Below the pieces are notes generated by a model, which was not told the DNA's origin, did not search any database, and was given only the letters and a program-made list of their open reading frames with translations. Shown in pieces: positions 24,665 to 36,645 of a stretch of 64,000 nucleotides of DNA (positions are counted from its first letter, which is position 1; each line of letters opens with the position of its first letter). The stretch spans positions 2,113,001 to 2,177,000 of the forward strand of contig CM073321.1 in NCBI GenBank assembly GCA_037043015.1. Reading direction: 5' to 3'. The position numbers and the translations under genes are program-made. Source of the DNA: Bryum argenteum (Eukaryota > Streptophyta > Bryopsida > Bryales > Bryaceae).

Positions 24665-25765
24665 GGTCCTCGGTCACAGTTTTTACCGCTAATTATAACG
24701 CGGTTTAACGTGGTTTAACAGTGACGAAAATATTGACCCAAATAATTTAAAAATGTCACAACATCTTTTGAGTTTATCATGTCCTGTTAAAAAATGTTAA
24801 CGGGGACACATGATTAAAGATGCTATGTTAAAATGACGTCTTTCCAGTTGGAGGAAGTTACCTACGGTCAGTAACCTGTTAAGTAAATTTCTTTCCACGT
24901 CAGCTTTTTCCCCGTTTGTACATTCCACGTGGGACAAGTTTTCATCCTTGTCATGGATGAAATTTGATCTGGTGTGGCATCGGAAATCTGACGTGGCATT
25001 TGAATTTTGGTGGCTGAGATTGTGACACGTGGCCACATCCTAGAATGTGCGTCCGTGTTCGGAGTTTGTGTCAATAGAAATAAGAGATAGTGTCCACGTG
25101 GACGTTGAGTAACACTTGTGTCCTATGTTTTAACACAATTTCCGAAATGTCCTTAGACGTCGGATGACATTGGGCACGTCTGTAGTGACGTAGATATTCA
25201 GGATTTTGTGTCAAAAATGACACAATGTTTTATTAATTTTAACGTTGTTTAATACATGTGTTACAAATTTTAACGCGTTTATGTAAATGCATCTGAACCT
25301 ATGGTGATGCGTGCTGCGTCACTAATGACACATCCACATTGGAATTTGTGTCAAGAGAAACACAAATAAAGTGTCAACGTTGACACATATTAACATATGT
25401 GTCCCATGGATTTTGTGTCAAGCCTGACACAATGTTTTGTTCATTTTGACACTGTTAAACACGCGTGTTGCAGATTCTAACGCGATTACATGTATGGTGA
25501 CATGCGCAACGTCACTAGTGACGCATCCAATTTCCTTCTTTGTGTCTCAAGTGACACCATGCAGTGTTCAGTTTGACGCATAGTTAGCGTCCTAAATGAC
25601 ACATGTAGACAATCATTAACATGAACGACAATGTCATCTATAACGTTACAAGACACGTTCCATGGCGCATGTCAAACGTCATGCATAATACAATGTGACA
25701 TAAAATAGAACGCAACATAACGTGTATTACTGACGTCACTCAGACGTTCAAAGAAACACATGAAG
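24665..25765. repeat. Left subterminal repeats of the outer CACTA element
   Basis: Dense short motifs of the type TAACGC, GTGACG, TGACAC and AACACG in both orientations, typical of the TNPA-binding subterminal zones of CACTA transposons. A cluster of ACGTG-core sites (CCACGTCAG, CCACGTGGG, GACGTGGCA, CACGTGGCC) lies at about 24,894-25,100. Confidence 0.75.
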
Positions 25766-25975
25766 GCCACCGTGGTTCAGAATGATAGCAAACATCACTA
25801 GTGAAAATGGCGTCAGTCTACAACTCTACATCTCGGAAAGACGGTTCTCCATGAGTCTCGGATGTCCGTCACGTGAGGGGCTGCCGATTCAAGGATTCTT
25901 CTTAATCTGCACAACCCACATTATCGAGCTACTTAGTGGTATGTTCATTTGAATACACCATCAATTGAAACACCG

Positions 25976-28900
25976 CTAAAGAGGTTGTGGATTGAACATA
26001 CCTTTTTGATGCTCTTTATCGGCTCTGTCGTCCTTGGAGATGTCAACTTCTCCAAACCCCCAGCTTCGTCTTGTATACACAATGGATGGATCATCACGAG
26101 GGTAGAGGAAAACAACAGCTTGCACCAACGCCTTCACATGGTTAGTATCTTTCACTACTGCCCGTGATCTACTCGTCGAAGACCATAATCGAGACGGTTG
26201 ACTTGCGTATTGGAATGCATAGCGAGAAACTAATTTCAATTGAGAATCAATCTGCATGTATACCGAACCTGTAAGCCTTGAGGGAAAACGCACTATATCA
26301 CGTACCTCTAATGCTTCATCAAATGCGACTCTCTTGCGGGTGTCGAAGACATCCTCCTTCGTCTTAGCTCGCTTCTTCTTTTCTTTTGGTGGTGATGCGA
26401 CCTTCTTCTCTTTTGATGGAGAAGGAGCCTTCTTTTCCTTCGTAGGAGACTTCCCCTTCTTTGCTCCGACTTGGGTTGTTGTCCTCCACTCCGAATGTTG
26501 AATTTCGGGCAGGTTTTTTTCAGCGGCCCCCGTAGGCACTGCTTCAGAATCTAGTTGAGCACGCATTAAGTAACTGCGGGGCCACCGAATGATATAGCCA
26601 ACGGCCTACTTCATAGTAAGGACGTCGTCCTCCTCTAGTGGGCATTGCAGCTCGTGGTTGTCTTTCAAGTAAGTGGAGATCATCACGGAGTATTTGTCGT
26701 CTTTTAGCGTCTAGCAATGGACGGACTCACGAGACATGTCGTGCAGCACTCCCTTGCCAACTATGCTGGCCAAGGGGTCGTCATTGGGGCCACTGAGCAA
26801 CAAGATAGATATCCCTTTTGGGAATCCAGCCGGCAATACCTGCAATTTACATGCCTAAACCCAAATAAGTGATCTTAGTATCATTCACTGGAACGTCACT
26901 TGAAACGCAAGTTATGTCATGTGAAACCTAAATTTTTGAACAAAGAGACGATATTTAATGTCAGTGAAAACGCTGTCTTATGTTACCTCAGAGAGAATTT
27001 GTGCCATCAGATAAGAAGAGTTGTGTCACTTGAAATGCGTCTTTGTATCATTCACATATAAATTAAGGAAAAAAAACACAAGCTGCTTATATCATTAAGG
27101 ACTTGTTTCTAAGTCTATTGCCACGCAGAATGATGTCATTTAAGACGCCGAATAATATCATGCATGACGCAGAATTCTGTCAATTGTGACGCAACATGAC
27201 GTCATTTATGACGTTAAACTATGTTATTTGTGACTAAAAACAATGTCACCCTGCAACGCAAATAAATGTCAGTTGTAGTGCAAACTATGTCATTTATGAC
27301 GCAAGACTATGTTATTTGTGACAGAAAATAATGTCAACTGTGGCGCAAATAAATGTTAAATAATTGTGAAGCAAATTGTCATTGACGACGGAATCTGATG
27401 TTAGACCTAACATCGGAATCTGACGACAAAATTCTTACACACCTCATCTGAACCCGACTTCTCGCTGGAGGGTGTCTCGGAGCAAGTCTTAACATCCGTT
27501 ACAGCTTTTTGTTGATGACTGCCTTCGTGTGAAGGTGAGCGGAGCTCTACCAGAGTGGCTGCATCCTCTGTGCCCTGCGCTTCTTCCAGGGCCTCCTCTG
27601 TGACCCCATGTTCCTCTGGCCCTTCCATTGCCGTCTCCGTGGGTGCAGACCCATCATCTGCTTCTGTAGAAGCATCCACAGCCGTGGCCTACGGAGAAGC
27701 TTTGCGGCGACCGTCCGTCGTCTCCATATCAGCATGGGAGGGGACCTCTCTGAAGGTCTTTGTGTCTTTGCCTCCTTGTGTCACCTCGATGGCAATTTCC
27801 GCATCCATTGGCTTTCGTCCGTATCTTAAAGTCTGTCGCATGAGTCCACATGCTGTCAGTGATTGGCTAGAAAACCACATTTGTCCCACTCCAACTTTGT
27901 TAATCAGTACGAAGGTTGAACCGGTCTAAACACGAGTGTCTGATACAGACATGTTATTTCGAATAAGTTCAAACGCATTTTCACGTCACCTGAAACGCGA
28001 TTTTTTTCAAGAAATGCAATCTCACGTCATAAAAAATGCAAAGCCATACAACTTGATATGCGCGCGTCGTAAGAATCACGATGAGACGTCATACGAAACG
28101 CGTAGTGACGGAACTTGACATGCGTGAGTCATAAATAACATATCCGAAAGGTCAAAATAAACACAAACTCATGTCGATACAGAACGTATTGTCATACACT
28201 AGCATGTTTTCTGAGGTCTGAATGAAAACCTATACATGCCTCCCATCAGCATTAAAGTAAATACACAGAACGTTGTCATGTCCATTCTTCTACAAAAAGG
28301 TGCAAAAAATTCACCAAATCGACAGCCGAAACTCACCTTGGCAACTCTGTAGAAACAACAAGCCGGTCATGGCACCTAATTGGGACATTCCGTTACAACT
28401 CGCTTCCAGCTCACAAAGTACTGCCATTACAGAAGTACTACACAAAGTACTACACATTTCTAACCTTTCTGCATTGTCACAGAGTGAACTTACGAGAGTT
28501 GAGCCCGCCTCTAAAGATTGTTTCCATGAGTTACGAGTCTTGGACGGCCTCCTCAACAAAATGCTTGACATGATCTGCGACTTTTCCTCCACTGTTGGAT
28601 CTTCGTGCATTTCAACCAATTTGTCCCAATAACGTTGAGCGATGTCGGCTGGCTTTGCAGCTCCCTCCTTAATTAAGTTATTGATTTGATACTGGAGCCG
28701 CGTCACACAGGTCCACATTTTCTTGTTAAACCACTTGACACTTAGTTTGTTGGAGCCTCAATAGAAATCAAATTCGCGAGTCAATAGTTGGATGAGCGCC
28801 CTCTTGGCTTCCTTCTCCTGCCCGTGCCAGTCGGGTCGCGTTGTTGAATCCAATTGCTGTGCAAACTTTTGCAGCTCCCTGAAGAGAATGGGCTCGTGGG

Positions 28901-29507
28901 CTCCTATAGGTACGCCATGGCAATCTACCTTTATGCGCAGCAGTTCTTTCCCTTCCGAGTCATCGTCCTCCTTGTCCGCCTCCATGTCTTCCGGGTCGTC
29001 GTCGTCATCGTCCTCCTCGTCATCTTCATGCCCTAGTCCTCTGATGTTAACAAGCGTAATGCAGCTGTTAACCCTGAGCTCCACATTCTTACTCGAGGCG
29101 TGTTAAGTGGTGGCCAAGAGCCGGACAAGCGTCCTCACGCCAAGGAAGTGTCCGTCTGTGTAGCGCCGCTCCATGGCGGTGTGTCCTCTTCGCTCAACTC
29201 CATTGACGTCTTAGACGGAGCGCCTTTTTGCTTCAACACATCGGCCGGTTTGTGCCTAGATAGCCTCTCACCCCTCAGACTGGACTTCGCCGTTGCGGGT
29301 GGCTCCTGAGATTGAATCTCTCCGCCGCGTTTGAGTAAATCGCCCGGCTTCTTCTTGCGCGCCTTTTTCCCCTTCCGACCCTCCTCCTTGATGTACTCTT
29401 CCATCAAATTGTCTCGTAAAGATGACGAACGCAATGCTGCGAGTATCGCCGGCATCGACACCTCGTTCCTCCGCTCTTGATTGCGTGCGTGCGTCCGCGA
29501 CTGCCAC
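25976..29507 (-). pseudogene. TNPA-like (ORF1) protein of the outer CACTA element
   Basis: Minus-strand exons read from right to left. 29,461-29,140 is a basic N-terminus (MSMPAILAALRSSSLRD). 29,084-28,500 has an acidic run, RIKVDCHGVPIGAHEPILF, and RYWDKLVEMHEDPTVEEKS, the helix typical of plant CACTA ORF1 proteins. 27,900-27,440 is Glu/Ala-rich. 26,839-26,000 has FPKGISILLLSGPNDDPLAS, ELQCPLEEDD and AVGYIIRWPRSYL, resembling the DUF8039 domain of plant transposon proteins, then three KKxxSPxKEKK repeats. The inner element's ORF1 has the parallel phrases LQVDEHGTPYGPLRKAF and EYWNKMVMIRRTEAAKHKS, supporting homology. In-frame stops at 28,758 (TGA, probably from Trp), near 27,680, near 26,710 and near 26,608 mean it is not intact. 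A likely donor follows position 26,305. Confidence 0.6.
26880..27405. repeat. Internal AACGC/GTCA repeats in an intron of the TNPA-like gene
   Basis: The same short motifs as in the outer element's subterminal zone (GTCATTTRTGACG, AAACGC, TGACGCA) recur at high density between two exons. Similar tracts lie at about 27,960-28,200 and 30,250-30,620. Confidence 0.6.
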
Positions 29508-29884
29508 TGCTAGAAAAGCTTGCGTGTCTTTCTACGTCTCTGTCAGGAAAAAATGATAATTTATTATTGCCGTCCACCTAACTGCCAGCAATGATGGCTA
29601 ATGTTGCTTTTGAAGGTGACAAATCCCTAAACTCTCCCCAACCAGCAATCAATTGCGAAGCTCATCCTTCACCCTCTCACGCCACTAGCACTACAAAGTA
29701 ATCAAATAGTACCACAATTCAAACAAAATCCACAGCTAGAACAAATTAGGTCAGCCAAGGACGAAGAGCACATGTAGTTTGCGCGCAGACTTACAAGGAT
29801 GCAAGCTTGATTGGTTGAGCTCGCTTGGCGATCACGCTGCCTCGGCTCGTAATCGGACTTCACTGATTCCAATTGGCGAAGACG

Positions 29885-30163
29885 CTAGCTTCTCCGCACT
29901 AGTGGCGCAGCAGACGACTTGATAGAAGAAACGTGCTTGTTTGGAAGGAAGCTGCTCGCAATGGATGGATCGCAGCCCTCAGCCTTCAATCGCAACGCCA
30001 ACTCCTGCCGGTTGCTCGCTACAATTGCGTCTCGCAATAGCTCGTAGGCAACAGTGGTAGAATTGGTCTCCATATCTGGCACGATCCTTATGATCAAGTG
30101 CAATCCGGTCGCCATAAGTGATTTCGAGTAGGTGACCCTACAAGCGTGCGCTAGTAAAATCAA
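29885..30163 (-). CDS. Short unknown coding exon upstream of the TNPA-like gene
   Basis: An open stretch on the minus strand with an internal Met near 30,115 (MATGLHLIIRIVPDMETN) reading through ELLRDAIVASNRQELALRLKAEG in two blocks to a stop at 29,885. It could be a first exon of the outer element's TNPA-like gene or another captured host exon. The inner element's first exon is not similar. Confidence 0.3.
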   Translation of the reverse strand: MILLAHACRVTYSKSLMATGLHLIIRIVPDMETNSTTVAYELLRDAIVASNRQELALRLKAEGCDPSIASSFLPNKHVSSIKSSAAPLVRRS

Positions 30164-31309
30164 ACTACGTTGATCAGGTACCTCTCCCCTACTACCGCAG
30201 AAATCTAAAAATAGTACAATAATTTACATTTTTGTGGATTTCTAAAAAGTGTTGACTGCATGTTGTGCACAATGCGTCATTTGAAATGCGCTGGAGTGTC
30301 AATTGAAACGCAATGTCGAGTCAACTTTGATGGATTTGTAACGATGTCAGTGAAAACGCTCTCTTTTGTCAACTCATACAGAATCTGTGTCATCAGAAAT
30401 GAAGAGTTCTGTCATCTGAAACGCGTCTTCATATCATTCACCTAAAAATTTACAAGACAATAAAAAAAAAGATGCTTATGCCATTCGAGAGGTGTTTATA
30501 AGTAACTTGTGAGTTGTGACGCAAAATAATGTTATCCATGACGGAGAATTCTGTCAATTGTGACACGTTACAATGTCATAAGCTTAATGCTAAACTATGT
30601 CATTTGTAATTTCAAACTCTTTCATAAATCATCAAACACTACTTTTTGTAATCTCGAACTCATTTCAAGCGGTGGTAGAGCAGGCCGGACATGGCGAGGT
30701 TGTGGTGGCAGATTTAGTAATGTCTAACCTCATTCCGAGGTGCTCCACCCCTTCAGCGTAATTGTGAAATAGTGATCTTAATTGTTAGAAACTCCGAAAT
30801 TTGGATTCGTGATTGACATCTGTGTGCTTCAAGAAGGGCCACTTTCTTATGAAACTTATTCACCTTGTGCTATATCGATTCAGATATTGCCCCTTGAAAC
30901 CCAGAGTCGTGCCATACCACGAATCTGCCTTCAACTCAACAAGACGTCATGTGCTACTAACTTCGAATACCAACTACGCACCCCTCTATGAAGTAAGTTT
31001 CAAGCTTGTTGTCACTTTGAGTACATTTTCCTTCTAATCTAAAGGACGGATGAGAAAGAAAATATAAATTCTCTCTCTCTTCCTTTTCAAAGTGACAACA
31101 CTAATCACTACGACAAGCCTTCATTATGTTGTAAGTATTGGGATCATTCTTGTTTCCTGCCAATTTCAATACGTTGTCTACAGCATGTGCAACCTGTTTT
31201 CTCAAATGGTTACACCTAATTCCATGTCAACCATTAGATACTGAAATCTGAGCATCGGATATTCTCTTTTTCCCGTCCCTATCTGTAGTATAATTTAGTG
31301 ATATGGCTG

Positions 31310-31717
31310 CTTGGCAGGTTTTAAGAACGTTGAGGCTGCACACCAAGCTCAAGCGCGTCGTGTAAGTGCTACATGCTTGGATACATTCACATCCTCTATT
31401 GCATATATGGTTCATGCTCCTCTTTACTAGTTGTTGTTATAAGCACCGGACTGAGTTGAATTTTGATGTGCAGGAACAATTCTTGCAACCCTGATAGCCT
31501 ACTAGCAAATGCTGTGGAGTTGTGCATGCCCATCAAGGAAGGGCCTGTAGAGAATCAGAAGCAAAGAGGAGGATTCAGAGGCTCAAACTTGGGACATGCA
31601 CGACGCAGAGTGAAGACGTTGCATCCTTCGGAGCCCTTTCATCATGTAAGAGCTTGCGCTGTGGACCTCTTCCCTCACACTAAACATCGTGAGATGGTAA
31701 TGTTGTTTGAGAGGTAG
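31310..31717 (+). pseudogene. Captured last exons of a tRNA (uracil-5-)-methyltransferase-like gene
   Basis: The exon near 31,318-31,366 reads VLRTLRLHTKLKRVV and ends at a GT donor (GTAAGTGC). After an intron ending TGTGCAG (about 31,473), the next exon reads SCNPDSLLANAVELCMP, and later VRACAVDLFPHTKHREMVML, ending at TAG 31,715. This matches the order and wording of the C-terminus of plant RNA m5U methyltransferases (the SCNP motif and the AVDLFPHT...CEMV ending of TRMT2-like proteins, recalled from family knowledge). Only the last two exons are present, the intron is kept, and the fragment lies inside the outer CACTA element on the plus strand. It lacks the SAM-binding core and is not functional alone. 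Capture must have been from genomic DNA rather than from mRNA. Confidence 0.7.
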
Positions 31718-32384
31718 CTGGAGGTTAGCTCAGTTTCTTTTCTTCTTCTTCGTTTTTGTACACCACTTGAAATCTTCTGCTGTTATAATAAAAACACTCC
31801 TCAAAATTAGATTTTGCTGTATGACTCCCTCTATTGTTATCGAGCTTTTCTTTGAACAAGCAGGTATCCAGGTTTATCTACCTGCTTGCAATATTTTCCA
31901 ACACCGGATGAACTTATTTTTTGGAACTATTTTTTCTCTAGCTTAGAATTCAGCTTGGAATCCAAATGCGGAGTTATATTTAACACATCAGGCAACATAG
32001 TCAACCTGTATATTTCACTGTGTTTATCTATAATTATGCTTCCGCATCCCTCCGAGTTCTTTTTCCCTCATGAGCCTCGACATTGTAACTGAATGACTTT
32101 TTGTTCAAGTTGTTTTCTTGAAAGTTGACTCTTGAATCTAAATCTTGGTATATGAATCATGGTACTTGCAATTGAAAGCTATAACATTTGACGCAACATT
32201 TTATATTACAGACTTCAAACGACAAGAAATTCTTGATTTTCTTCCTTATAGTGTACTAACCCATCTTTTTGGTGAACCAAGGATTATATACAGAAAATTG
32301 GACATGCATTAGTGACTTATCTCATCAAATTGACTGAATGATTGATGAATAACACCGGTGTCTTGATGTGTGTTGGCAACTGCA

Positions 32385-32505
32385 GTGGGGTTTGTCTACA
32401 AAAGAAACCACTTTGAAGGACACGGCAGCCATAACCTCACTAGACTGGCACCCTATCTTGCCCACGTTCGTCACCGGCTCTGAAAACCACGTGGTTCGTA
32501 TAATT
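32385..32505 (+). pseudogene. Captured WD40-repeat exon fragment (coatomer beta'-like)
   Basis: An acceptor-like GGCAACTGCAG is followed by an open stretch reading TLKDTAAITSLDWHPILP and TFVTGSENHVVRI. This matches one WD40 blade (HP.LP...TGSED..VRI), closest by eye to coatomer subunit beta'. Immediately after VVRI the DNA turns into the element's own AACGC/GTCA repeats, so the fragment is abruptly cut. It lies inside the outer CACTA element, about 0.7 kb after the methyltransferase-like exons. Confidence 0.45.
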
Positions 32506-32796
32506 GCGTCATCTATAACGCAATTTAAACATCCAAAAAGGTCATTTGTGACGCATGTTTGCGTCATCAACGACGGTCTCTAACGGTGAGTAACATACTA
32601 AAACGTCATTACTGAAGTTCTCTTATGTCATAGGAAACGCGCTTTGACATACTTTAACGCGCTTTGTTAGACTTTAGTCTTTTTGAGGCTTGAACGCAAA
32701 AATGGTGAACTCCAAAACAAAACGCAAGTGGAAATTAACTGAGGAAATCATTCATCATCAGGAAATCATTCATCATCATGAACTTCATGATTTTTG

Positions 32797-33118
32797 GCTT
32801 ATGGCTTAATTTCAAGACAACAAACTAAGGGCTACAAAGCTTGCCCCGTATGCGGTCCTAGCATTGTTTCAAGAAGTGCCTAAGGCCCCAAGAAAGACAA
32901 AATAGTGTATGTAGGTGCACGCCAACGTCTTCCGGAACACCATGTGTTCTGCACAGATCTCCGCTTCAACGGGCTTGAAGAGAAAGGGGTTTCCATTTCG
33001 AGGATTACTGGTGAAGACGTTTTGCGCTTCGCACAAGAAAGAGACCATTACCTTGCCTCAGGAGGAAGGTTGGATGATCCACGTGATCTCATGGGGACTT
33101 TCGCACTGAAGAGACTAT
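32797..33118 (+). pseudogene. tnp2-type transposase of the outer CACTA element, central exon split by the inner element
   Basis: In one frame: AYGLISRQQTKGYKACPVCGP (in two blocks), the Cys-rich tnp2 phrase, then KDKIVYVGARQRLPEHHVF and DLMGTFALKRL. TAA at 32,881 interrupts it. The inner element's tnp2 has the matching order YGLISGLSCKGYKGCPCCGP, SKIVYGGVRRYLSRHHPY and TGVKRLSAFFELPYWQ. The outer exon is cut after 33,118. It resumes at 46,495, where removal of the insertion and one TAT copy gives LKRLFVLFLLPYWK followed by a GT donor at 46,524. No earlier tnp2 exons could be recognised between 30.2 and 32.7 kb, where captured sequences lie instead. Confidence 0.8.
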
Positions 33119-33139
33119 CACTATAAGAAAACCATCGAA

Positions 33140-34095
33140 TTTTGGATGTCTTAAATAAGACATCTAAAGTCAATTAGATGTCTTAAAAATTACTTTTAGA
33201 CTAAAAGTTGGGTTAATGTCTAAGAAGACATCAAAAAGACATTTAAAATGCAGGAAGATGTCTTGGAAAATATGACGTGTCAAGGTAAACTTGGGAGGGT
33301 AAGAAGTGGATCACGTGGAGGACACATCAGCGCCATGTGGACGGGCAGTGCCACATGGCGATGAATTTCATCCTGATGTGGAGTTTTGCGTGGTCAAAGA
33401 AATCGTGACGTGGCGGCGCCAAAATCCAACGTGGACCCGGGAAAATCTGACGTGGCACGCGGGAAAACTTGACGTGGCATGCCACGTCAGCATAGTTTTG
33501 ACTGCTTTTATATTGAAATAATGGTTGTAAAAGACATTGGAAGACATTTGAGGATGTCTTTTGAAACATCTAAGGATTTCTTACGAGACATTTAAGGATG
33601 TCTAATATCACATTTTACAATCTCTTATGAGACATTTCACAATGTATTTGCTAATGTCTACGATGATATGTTTAGTAGTCTAAGCGCGTCGTCGGAGTCA
33701 TCCACTTAAACATTGTAGAGATTACTTTTTATATTGCACGATGTCTTAAAGGATGCCTTGCAAGATGTGTATATGATGTTTTCTAGTGATCTTACAAAAT
33801 GTTTCATAAAATGTCTTATATGATGTTTTGAAAATGTCTGCGATGATGTTTTGGAGGTGTTTTTTGTGATGTTTCACAAAATGTTTTATAGGATGTCTTT
33901 AAAGATGTTTAGAAGATGTTTGACACAATGTCTTCTAAGCTGCTTGTTGTGATGTTTAGAAAAATCTTCTAGGCCTTTTTTAGGAGGTCTTGCACGATGT
34001 TTTACAAAATATCTCCTCAAACATCTATATGGATGTTTTTATCAATGTTTAAATAGATGTTTTATACAAAGTCTTCCAGAATGTCTGATAGCACA
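33140..34095. repeat. Left subterminal repeats of the inner CACTA element
   Basis: Many copies of GATGTCT/AGACATC and variants such as GATGTTT in both orientations. A cluster of ACGTG-core sites at about 33,277-33,490 includes GACGTGGCGG, GACGTGGCAC and GACGTGGCATGCCACGTCAG; the last is a palindrome of two facing sites. Confidence 0.8.
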
Positions 34096-36329
34096 AACCA
34101 CTCGTACATGCCTTTCAACATCGCAATATACGCATTAAAATGTGAAATTCCACACTGTTAAAAACGTTCAACATACTTATACAAGTACGTACTTCCAATC
34201 CATATCATTCACACACTATCACATATAAATTTCAAGGTTCATACTCATATAGTGTATAACCTCAAAAACCAAACCACAAAAGTCATTGAAAATCTACTTC
34301 ATCACACAACAGTGATGTCCTACGTACGCACCCAGAACTGTGTGTCGCTCCAGTGTCACCTCAGGTTGTCAGTACTCTTGTACAGTAGCACACATGTCAA
34401 ATCCTGCACATGGTTCTCAAGCCAACAATGACTCTTGTTATAGAAGGTTTGCAAGAAAAAATCAAAATTGACCTCATTTCATTTCATGTACTACATATAT
34501 ATGGTTTACTTTCTAGCTTCTACATGCTAAAGAGTGTAATCACTGACCTGCTGCAACACCTTCTTCTTCATTTGGTCTTAGAGGCCTCTGCTCTTGTGGA
34601 GGTCCGTTTCTGCACAACCTTCGGATCCACTTTCGTTGATTTTGGCTTTGCTACGTCGTTTGTTGCCTCCACAGTGGTCACTTTCGGAGTGCCTATTGCC
34701 TTCAGTGTGTCTTTCCTCGCAGGCTTTGACAATCCTGCAGGCTTTGGTGCCTTCGACGCTGCGTGTGTTACGGTTATTGGGTTTGTAATATTCTTCACGC
34801 ACGCCGTGGCCTCCACCGGGGTATCCAACACCTCCTGCACATTCAATAATTCACTACATATGCAATTTCCATTTTTTTGAAAGCAAAAAACACATTCTAG
34901 TACAATGATACATAAAACATAGGTTGACTATAAGAAAACATCACACATATAACGAAAGCAAATACTTTTATTAAATTTAACATGCTTGATTTGCAAATAC
35001 AGAAATGCCTCAAACATATTCATGTCTACACAAATATATGTTTGATGTCCCCTTAGACACGAGTTTGTTCCTAACACTGTGTGTGCAAATTATAGATTTC
35101 TTCGCTGACGTCTATTAAGACATCTGTAAATGTGACATCAAACATTTTTGAAGACATTTGTAGATGTCTTTGCAGACGTTTATGCCAACATTTTTGAATG
35201 TTTTCACAGTCATCTTTATATATTTTTGCAGACATTTGTAGATGTCTTTATAGACATTTGTGGATATCTTTGCAGATGTCTTCGCAGAAATCTTTAGATG
35301 TTTGCAGACGACATGCACAACATTGTTACACCTAAACTTTGATCAAACGAGAGCTACTGCACGTTTACCTGCTCGGCGTCCACTGCTTCAGCAATCAGTG
35401 CTACACTCGCCAGCGTTTCCACATCTGGAACCTCCTCTTCAACCTCATCAATTGTTGCATTTAGTGGAGGTGCCTCGCCCTCCTCTTCACCCTCTCCTTC
35501 TACCTCCTCCGTCGAGGTGCCTCTCTCCTGCTTCTTCTGAGCTTCTATATTACCTTCGTCTTCACCGCTCCCATCAGAGACGCCCGATGCACCATGGGTT
35601 GCAGACGGTGCCTTTGCCTTCTCTATAGTAGTTGTGGGCGTCTGGGTGACTTGGAGTACCATTGGTGTTGTAGTCACGCCCGCATCCATTGCATCTGGCA
35701 CAGTTGAATCCGTGTAGGAGGCCTTTACGCCTAGCATCTGACGCAACATAGCCTCCAACCGGTTATAAGATGAGTCGATCTTCCCATGTAGTTGGTCCGC
35801 TGTTGATTTCATGAAAACCTCAAGGTCTGTCATCCTTGTCGCAAGTGACTCCTTCTCATCGTCATCACTCTCTCGGGTTGGATGCAGTCTCTCATATTCC
35901 TTCTCCATCTCTTCTTGGATCTCGGACTCATAAGGTTCCCTACCGTGGCGGATACTCTAGAACAGTGCAATAAATCATAACTGGGATTAACCTTAATACG
36001 TGCCAATTACATAAATGACATATGTAATTATCTTTGAAAATATGATACATGTGAAGACGTCAGCACCTTCATTGTTTAATATATCTGAACTTCCAGGACT
36101 TATGCTTTGCCGCTTCAGTCCTCCTGATCATGACCATCTTGTTCCAGTACTCGTCAGAAAGGTGTGAAGGTTTCGGCTCCCCATTGTCAATCATCTTGTT
36201 AAACCGAAATCGCTGATTTGTGAGAGACTTGTTCACCCTCATCGCAATCCAATTCTCGTCCACTTCTGCCTGTTTATTGCGATGTACCCCCATCACCTGC
36301 CACCCTGCCAAAACCAATTTCTCACAAAT

Positions 36330-36645
36330 TCAACATCTAAGTAGACATCTTTTTAGACATCTAAGTAGACATCTTTTCAGACATCTTAGTAAACATCTTA
36401 GTAGACATCTTTTTAGACATCTAAATAGACATCCAAGTAGACATGTTTTCAGACATCTTAGTAGACATCTTTTAAGACATCTAAGTAGACATCTTTTCAT
36501 CTTTTAAGACATCTAAGTAGACATCTTTTCATCTTTTCAAACATCTAAGTAGACATCTTTTCAGACATCTAAGTAGACATCTTTTCAGACATTTAAGTAG
36601 ACATCTTTTCAAACATCTAAGTAGACATCTTTTCACAAATGTAGA
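36330..36645. repeat. AGACATCTAAGT / AGACATCTTTTC tandem repeat
   Basis: About 25 consecutive 12-bp units alternating between AGACATCTAAGT and AGACATCTTTTC, in the intron between the third and fourth exons of the inner TNPA-like gene. The core is the same as in the element's subterminal zones. Confidence 0.9.
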
